Of a stretch of 56,250 nucleotides of DNA, positions 51,653 to 56,250 are shown in pieces. Source of the stretch: Pseudomonadota bacterium (GTDB taxonomy: Bacteria; Pseudomonadota; Alphaproteobacteria; Rhodospirillales; Magnetospirillaceae); assembly GCA_021848545.1 (NCBI GenBank), contig JAJZUL010000019.1, positions 1 to 56,250 on the forward strand, written 5' to 3'. The notes under the pieces were generated by a model, which was not told where the DNA came from, made no database searches, and saw only the letters and a program-made list of their open reading frames with translations. The stretch's first letter is position 1; every line of letters begins with the position of its first letter. A program made the position numbers and the translations under genes.

Positions 51653-53359
51653 ATGGTTCACGGACTTATACCCGATCTCATCATCTTTCTGGCCGTGGCG
51701 GTGGTGGTCACGCCGCTGTGCCATCGTCTTCACGTCAGCCCCATTCTCGGCTATCTGGCCGCCGGCCTGGCCGCGGGGCCGTCGGGGCTGGCGCTGGGCA
51801 ACGGCGGCGAGGGGGCGGCGGCCCTGGCCGATCTGGGTGTGGCCTTTCTGCTGTTCATGATCGGCCTGGAATTGTCGCTGGATCGCCTGAAGGTGATCCG
51901 CGACGTCATTTTCGGCCTGGGCACGGCGCAATTGGTGGCCACCGGGCTGGTGGGGGCGGTGGTCCTGTGGGTCATGGGGCTGACGCCCAAGGGCGCGCTG
52001 GTGATGGGCCTCGCGCTGGCTTTCTCCTCGACCGCCTTCGTCATCCAGGCCCTGTCCGAACGCAATGAGCTGGCCGGCCAGACCGGCCGGGTCGCGGTGG
52101 CGATGCTGATCCTTCAGGATCTGGCGGTGGTGCCGCTGCTGGTGATGATCCCGCGGCTGGGGGGGGACGGCATTTCCCTGGCTCTGGCCCTGGTGGAATC
52201 CCTGGCCAAGGCCGCTTTGGCCATGGCTGCGATTTTCGCGCTGGCGCGGGTGGCGCTGCGGCCGTTTTTCCGGCTGGTGGCGGCGACCCGGTCGCCCGAC
52301 GCCTTCGTCGCCGCCGCCCTGCTGGCGGTGGTGGGCACCAGCTACGCCACCCAGCAAATGGGCCTGTCCCATGTGCTGGGCGCGTTTCTGGCCGGCGCCA
52401 TGCTGGCCAGCAGCGAATACCGCCACCAGATCGAAGCCGATCTGACCCCCATTCGCGGCCTGTTGATGGGGCTGTTCTTCCTGACCGTCGGCATGCGGGT
52501 CGATCTGAGCGTTCTGTGGAATCACGCGGCGCTGGTGGCGGGGGGTACGGTGGCGCTGCTGACCGGCAAGGCGGCGTTGATCGCCGGGTTCGCCCTTTTG
52601 TTCGGCCTGCCGTGGGCGACGGCGGCGCGGCTGGGGCTGCTGTTGGCCCAGGGCGGCGAATTCGCCCTGGTGGTGGCGGCCCGCGCGGGGGCCACGGGGC
52701 TGATCGATTCCCACGCCGTCGATCTATTGACGGCGATCGTCGCGGTGAGCATGGCGACCACGCCGCTTTTCGCCGAACTGTCGGGCTGGATCGGCCGGCG
52801 CCAGCGCCGGGCCGAGGCCGAGCCCCACCGTCCCGGCAAGGATGCCGGCGATCTCGACAATCACGTCATCATTTGCGGCTATGGACGGGTGGGGCGGACG
52901 GTCGGCCGGGTGCTGGCCGACCGGGGCATCCCGTTCGTGGCCATCGACCGCGACCCCGGCCATGTGGCGGCCCTGCGCGCCAAGGGCGAGCCGGTCTATT
53001 TCGGCGATATCCGCACCGTCGAATTGCTGCGGGCGGTGGGGGCGGCCCGCGCCCGGGCGGTGATCCTGACCATCAGCGCCGGAACGTCGCGCCTGTATCT
53101 GGTGCAGCGTCTGCGCCGCCATTTCCCCGACCTTCAGGTCCTGGCCCGCGCCCACGATCTGGCCCAGGCCCACGGCATGGAGAAGGCCGGCGCGTCGGTG
53201 GTGGTGCCCGAAACCCTGGAAGGCAGCCTGCGTCTGGCGGGGCTGGCGTTGAAGCGCCTCGGCGTGCCCGGTCCCGACGTGGATGCGGCGATCGAGGATT
53301 ACCGCCGCGACGATTATGCCCGGCTGGCGGAAGGCGACGGCGGCGATGATGGGCGGTGA
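51653..53359 (+). CDS. CPA2-type cation:proton antiporter with RCK/TrkA-N domain
   Basis: The 568-residue protein has about 12-13 membrane helices (1-380), with the family segments GYLAAGLAAGPSGLAL, FLLFMIGLELSLDRL, LILQDLAVVPLL and HVLGAFLAGAMLA. A C-terminal Rossmann RCK domain follows (about 403-530; VIICGYGRVGRTVGRVLADR, GDIRTVELLRAVGA). It resembles KefB/KefC and YbaL, so it should export K+ or Na+ against H+ under nucleotide or redox control. No KefF/KefG partner is nearby. It is 19 bases after the HugZ-like gene. Confidence 0.9.
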   Translation: MVHGLIPDLIIFLAVAVVVTPLCHRLHVSPILGYLAAGLAAGPSGLALGNGGEGAAALADLGVAFLLFMIGLELSLDRLKVIRDVIFGLGTAQLVATGLVGAVVLWVMGLTPKGALVMGLALAFSSTAFVIQALSERNELAGQTGRVAVAMLILQDLAVVPLLVMIPRLGGDGISLALALVESLAKAALAMAAIFALARVALRPFFRLVAATRSPDAFVAAALLAVVGTSYATQQMGLSHVLGAFLAGAMLASSEYRHQIEADLTPIRGLLMGLFFLTVGMRVDLSVLWNHAALVAGGTVALLTGKAALIAGFALLFGLPWATAARLGLLLAQGGEFALVVAARAGATGLIDSHAVDLLTAIVAVSMATTPLFAELSGWIGRRQRRAEAEPHRPGKDAGDLDNHVIICGYGRVGRTVGRVLADRGIPFVAIDRDPGHVAALRAKGEPVYFGDIRTVELLRAVGAARARAVILTISAGTSRLYLVQRLRRHFPDLQVLARAHDLAQAHGMEKAGASVVVPETLEGSLRLAGLALKRLGVPGPDVDAAIEDYRRDDYARLAEGDGGDDGR

Positions 53360-53369
53360 TCCCCCCGGG

Positions 53370-55145
53370 TCATCCGGCGGCGGGATCGGCGGCGAATTGC
53401 AGGGCGTGGAGATGGGCGTACAGGCCGCCCGCCGCCACCAATTCCTCGTGGCGGCCGGATTCGCTTACCTTGCCGTGATGGAAGACATGGATCATGTCGG
53501 CATCGACGATGGTGGACAGGCGGTGGGCGATGACGATGGTGGTGCGGTTGGCCATCAACCGGCGCAGGGCCGCCTGGATGTGGCGTTCCGATTCGGTGTC
53601 GAGCGCGCTGGTGGCTTCGTCCAGCAGCAGGATCGGCGCGTCCTTCAGGATCGCCCGGGCGATGGCCAGACGCTGACGCTGGCCCCCCGACAGGCGGGTG
53701 CCCTGTTCGCCCACCCGCGTCTCCCAGCCCCGGGGCAGGCGCTCGATGAATTCCTCGGCGGCGGCGGCCCGGGCGGCGGCGCGAACCTCGTCGTCGCTGG
53801 CATCCATGCGGCCGTAGCGGATGTTCTGCATCACCGTGTCGTCGAACAGCACCACTTCCTGACTCACCATCGCCAGGCAATCGCGCAGAGAGGCGATGGT
53901 GACGTCCTTGACGTCCAGCCCGTTGACCCGCACGGCGCCGCCGCCGGCTTCGTAGAAACGGGGGATCAGGTTCAGCACCGTGCTCTTGCCGGCGCCCGAC
54001 GGCCCCACCAGGGCGGTGATGCCGCCGGCCGGCGCGGTGAAGGACACCCCGTCCAGGGCCGGATGCTCGCCGTCATAGGAAAAGTGGACCTGATCGAAGC
54101 GGACTTCGCCGGCCTGGCGCGGCAGAGCCCGGGCGCCGGGAGTCTCGACGATGGCGGGCAGGCGGTCGAGCACGGTGAACACCCGGTTGGCGGCCGCCAA
54201 GCCCTCCTGGAGATAGGCGTTGATCTTGGACAGGGCGCGCAGGGGCTGATAGGCCATCAGCACGGCGGTGATGAACGAGAAGAAGGCGCCGGGCGAGGTG
54301 CCGCCATGGATGACGGAAAAGCCGCCATAGACGATCACCGCCGCCACGGCGAAGCCGCCGAAGGCGTCGATGATCGGCTGCGCCGCCGCGCGGACCTTCA
54401 CCGCCTGAACCATCAGGGTGAACAGGGTTTCGATCAGACGGCCGGCGCGGTCGGTTTCGTAAGCCTCCATGCCGTAGGCCTTGATGATGCGGATGCCCTG
54501 GAAGCTTTGCGACAACAGGGTGTTGAGGGCGCTCATCTGATCCTGGGTCTTGACCGAGACCTTGCGCATCCGCCGCCCCAGGCGCTCGATGGGGATGATG
54601 GTGGCCGGCGCCACCACCAGGGCGATCAGGGACAGGGTCCAATCCTGATAGACCATGACGCCGATCAGGAAGATCAGGGACAGGGTGTCGCGCCCCAACC
54701 CGATCAGGGCGTTGGAGACGGCGGTGCGCATGGCGCCGATGTCATAGGTGAAGTGCGAGATCAGCTCGCCGGTATGGCGGGCCTGGAACACCGCCATGTC
54801 CTGTTCGAGGAGATGGGCGTAAAGGCGCGCCTGAGTATCGGCGACGATGCGCAATCCCACCCGCGACAGCACCACCTCCTGGGCGTAGCTGGCGACGCTT
54901 TTGAGCAGGAAGGTGCCCAGCACCCCGCCGCCCACCAGCCATAACATGGCGGCGCTTTTCTGAATGAAGATCTTGTTGACGACCGGTTCCATCAGCCAGG
55001 CCGTAGCGGCGGTGGTTCCCGCCACCAGGGCCATGAACACCATGCCGATGACGATCTGCCACAGATAGGGGCGCACCGCTTCGGCCAGCAGGCGGCGGAT
55101 CAGGGGAAGGGTACGGACATCGGTCACGGGCAGGGAATCGGTCAT
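53370..55145 (-). CDS. MsbA-like ABC exporter (fused permease-ATPase)
   Basis: The 591-residue half-transporter has six membrane helices (about 20-330), with the intracellular-loop pattern HTGELISHFTYDIGAMRTAV, then an ATPase domain: Walker A GPSGAGKST, Q-loop VSQEVVLFDD, signature TRLSGGQRQRL, Walker B PILLLDEATSALD and H-loop IAHRLSTI. It functions as a homodimer, probably exporting lipid A core or another hydrophobic substrate. The ATG at 55145 starts the family N terminus; neither it nor the ATG at 55184 has a clear ribosome binding site. Confidence 0.9.
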   Translation of the reverse strand: MTDSLPVTDVRTLPLIRRLLAEAVRPYLWQIVIGMVFMALVAGTTAATAWLMEPVVNKIFIQKSAAMLWLVGGGVLGTFLLKSVASYAQEVVLSRVGLRIVADTQARLYAHLLEQDMAVFQARHTGELISHFTYDIGAMRTAVSNALIGLGRDTLSLIFLIGVMVYQDWTLSLIALVVAPATIIPIERLGRRMRKVSVKTQDQMSALNTLLSQSFQGIRIIKAYGMEAYETDRAGRLIETLFTLMVQAVKVRAAAQPIIDAFGGFAVAAVIVYGGFSVIHGGTSPGAFFSFITAVLMAYQPLRALSKINAYLQEGLAAANRVFTVLDRLPAIVETPGARALPRQAGEVRFDQVHFSYDGEHPALDGVSFTAPAGGITALVGPSGAGKSTVLNLIPRFYEAGGGAVRVNGLDVKDVTIASLRDCLAMVSQEVVLFDDTVMQNIRYGRMDASDDEVRAAARAAAAEEFIERLPRGWETRVGEQGTRLSGGQRQRLAIARAILKDAPILLLDEATSALDTESERHIQAALRRLMANRTTIVIAHRLSTIVDADMIHVFHHGKVSESGRHEELVAAGGLYAHLHALQFAADPAAG

Positions 55146-55214
55146 GACCGCAAAAACAGTGACGGTGGCTGGGTGATACACCATCCATCCGCGGCTGGAA
55201 ACAGGATATCGCCC

Positions 55215-55242
55215 AGGGGAATCGGGTGAACCCGCTTCCCCT
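55215..55242. other. Long hairpin upstream of the ABC exporter gene
   Basis: AGGGGAA-t-CGGGT and ACCCG-c-TTCCCCT pair over 12 of 13 positions around a 2-base turn. It lies 70 bases upstream of the exporter start in minus-strand sense. It could be an operator, a leader hairpin or a repeat fragment. Confidence 0.6.
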
Positions 55243-55257
55243 GCATTATGTATATTT

Positions 55258-55405
55258 CCCTCAATCGCCGGGCGGTCGCGTCCGCGCCCTTGGCTATCCT
55301 CGCTTGCGCGATCTCTGGGTTATCTTCGCTTGCGCTCCGGGGCCCCGATGGGGCCTCTCCGCACGCTGCGGCGGCCTCAACGGCCTAGTCGCTCCGCTCC
55401 AACGC
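55258..55405 (+). repeat. Diverged relative of the GC-rich palindromic element
   Basis: It has CTTGGCTATCCTCGC, GCACGCTGCGGCGG and CCTAGTCGCTCCGCTCC in the same order as the elements at 15.8 and 46.3 kb, but with many changes and inserted sequence (GGGGCCCCGATGGGGCC). Relatedness is suggestive, not proven. Confidence 0.45.
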
Positions 55406-55494
55406 GCCTTCACCCGATGACCCTGCGGTGCGGGCCTTGCGGCCCCGCGCGGGGGGCATGCACATTAAACATTCCTCAGCTGGATTTTCCCGGC

Positions 55495-55525
55495 TTGATA
55501 CCATGCCCAGTCCTTCCGTTATAAT
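55495..55525 (+). promoter_or_regulatory. Sigma-70 promoter for the CBS-pair gene
   Basis: TTGATA (55495-55500) and a perfect TATAAT (55520-55525) are separated by 19 bases, slightly long. The transcript would start near 55532, leaving a leader of about 90 bases. Confidence 0.6.
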
Positions 55526-55548
55526 GGTGACCTAGAGGGTCGCCCGCC

Positions 55549-55573
55549 TCGATATCACCCATAACGATATCGA
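55549..55573 (+). promoter_or_regulatory. Perfect inverted repeat in the leader of the CBS-pair gene
   Basis: TCGATATC (55549-55556) and GATATCGA (55566-55573) are exact inverted copies separated by 9 bases, about 17 bases downstream of the expected start of transcription. This is a good candidate for a dimeric repressor site, or an RNA hairpin. Confidence 0.55.
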
Positions 55574-55620
55574 AAAGTCGGTGAGGGGCGGACGGCCGAA
55601 CCTGTCTGGGAGGACGGGCC

Positions 55621-56079
55621 ATGATCGTCAAAAACATACTCAAGGCCAAAGGTCGGATTCCCGGCGACGGGGCTGGCAATGTCGTCACCATCGGTCCCGA
55701 TGCGGCGATCGCGGACGCGGCGCGTCTGCTGTGGGCGCGATTCATCGGCGCGGTGGTGGTGGTGGACGGCGCCGGCGAGATCGTCGGGTTGTTGTCGGAA
55801 CGCGACATCGTTCGCGGCCTGGCCGAGGGCGGCTGCGTGGACCTGTGCCATACGGTCAAGGATCTGATGACCCGCAATGTTCAGGTCTGTCATGAAAATG
55901 ACAACGTGGTCACGCTCCTGGAAACCATGACCCGGCTCCGGGTTCGTCATCTGCCGGTGGTGGACGATCAGCGCAAGCTGATCGGCATCGTCACCATCGG
56001 CGATCTGGTCAAGAGCCGGCTGGACCAGGCTCATCTCGACATGGACAATCTGGTCGAATATGTCGCCACCGTCCGCTGA
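55621..56079 (+). CDS. CBS-domain pair protein
   Basis: The 152-residue protein is a stand-alone Bateman module: CBS1 (about 20-75; VVTIGPDAAIADAARLLWARFIGAVVVVDGAGEIVGLLSERDIVRGL) and CBS2 (about 85-140; DLMTRNVQVCHENDNVVTLLETMTRLRVRHLPVVDDQRKLIGIVTIGDLV). Such proteins sense AMP/ATP, NAD or SAM and act on partners in trans. It differs from the CBS protein at 19.1 kb, which lacks the ERD and GD signatures. GGGAGGACGGG precedes the ATG. No attached partner gene is visible. Confidence 0.93.
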   Translation: MIVKNILKAKGRIPGDGAGNVVTIGPDAAIADAARLLWARFIGAVVVVDGAGEIVGLLSERDIVRGLAEGGCVDLCHTVKDLMTRNVQVCHENDNVVTLLETMTRLRVRHLPVVDDQRKLIGIVTIGDLVKSRLDQAHLDMDNLVEYVATVR

Positions 56080-56227
56080 CGTGGCGCCCCGGCCCCTTGG
56101 TCCGATGTCTGATTACTCCGGCTTTGGTCGGGGTGGGGCCAGGGGAATCGCATTTGACAAAAGCTGGTAGCGCGGAGCGCTGAAATAGATTCTGTAGGGG
56201 CTCGGTCGAACGAAGGCGGAGCCCCCG

Positions 56228-56250
56228 ATGTCGTGGTTTGAGAAGGCGTT
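56228..56250 (+). CDS. Possible start of a gene cut by the window edge
   Basis: ATG opens a frame beginning MSWFEKA that runs off the end. GAAGGCGGAG lies just upstream, and inverted arms GGGGCTC (56197-56203) and GAGCCCC (56219-56225) bracket that site. Seven residues are too few to name a family. Confidence 0.35.

Larger units (their letters stand above)
55146..55620. other. Divergent intergenic region with hairpins, repeat relic and CBS promoter
   Basis: These 475 bases carry, left to right, a hairpin (55215-55242), a GC-rich stretch related to the palindromic repeat family (about 55258-55405), a promoter (55495-55525), and an inverted repeat in the expected leader (55549-55573). Short frames across it are not credible genes. 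Confidence 0.6.

Overview
The window is ordinary, gene-dense chromosome of a GC-rich alphaproteobacterium. Gene content and protein sequences (two-subunit glycine decarboxylase, ETF-QO, quinone-type PyrD, a RpoN-type flagellar promoter, the EnvC-CtpA-YibQ-RppH block) point to Rhodospirillales, probably close to Magnetospirillum. That placement is inferred from protein resemblance, not from a marker gene. I support about 54 protein genes and one tRNA. I see no rRNA, CRISPR array, prophage, complete insertion sequence or biosynthetic gene cluster.

Layout. 1-5.6 kb: a diiron ferritin-like protein (+), then a minus-strand run read coaBC-dut-rrf2-cysK-moeB-dsrE (coenzyme A, dUTP removal, cysteine synthesis and sulfur-carrier activation). 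5.6-10.9 kb: the glycine cleavage operon gcvT-gcvH-gcvPA-gcvPB, preceded by a lipoprotein and a double-CDGSH iron-sulfur protein. 11-15.7 kb: ispH-thrB-rnhA facing a DsbD/ScsB-type thiol reductase. 15.7-19.6 kb: a repeat-filled gap, algH, a radical SAM protein, and an SLC13/NhaD-type transporter overlapped by a CBS-domain gene. 19.8-23.5 kb: cobA-cbiX for siroheme or corrinoids, a DUF2501 protein, a probable Ntn amidohydrolase and a small DinJ/YafQ-type toxin-antitoxin pair. 23.9-30.2 kb: gpmI-envC-ctpA-yibQ-rppH, tightly coupled (glycolysis plus septal cell-wall processing). 30.3-41.3 kb: a soluble lytic transglycosylase with an odd His/Arg/Pro repeat, a uracil-DNA glycosylase, ETF-QO, a TPR lipoprotein, ispE, tRNA-Gln(TTG), a response regulator, DUF952, pyrD and a HAD phosphatase. 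41.4-46.2 kb: fliK-flgD-flgE behind a near-consensus sigma-54 promoter. 46.5-56.2 kb: ppiC, argJ, a GNAT-Nudix fusion, a PCuAC copper chaperone, a HugZ-like protein, a Kef-type antiporter, an MsbA-type ABC exporter and a CBS-pair protein.

The most distinctive content is non-coding. A 108-bp hairpin-forming repeat occurs at both ends of the window (10-117 and 49134-49241, 3 mismatches). The right-hand copy is joined to a 144-bp element with 19-bp terminal inverted repeats that begins at the last base of the argJ stop codon. A second family of GC-rich palindromic elements occurs as head-to-tail pairs at about 15.8-16.1 kb and, in the opposite orientation, at 46.2-46.5 kb. A diverged relative may lie at 55.26-55.4 kb. 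There are also short tandem repeats inside envC, inside the transglycosylase gene, across the stop codon of the lipoprotein gene, and between two convergent genes near 50.3 kb.

I did not find a clear novel multi-gene system. The candidates most worth a second look are a cysteine-poor Rrf2 regulator next to cysK, the transporter/CBS overlapping pair, a toxin gene with no canonical start codon at the expected place, and the repeat families.
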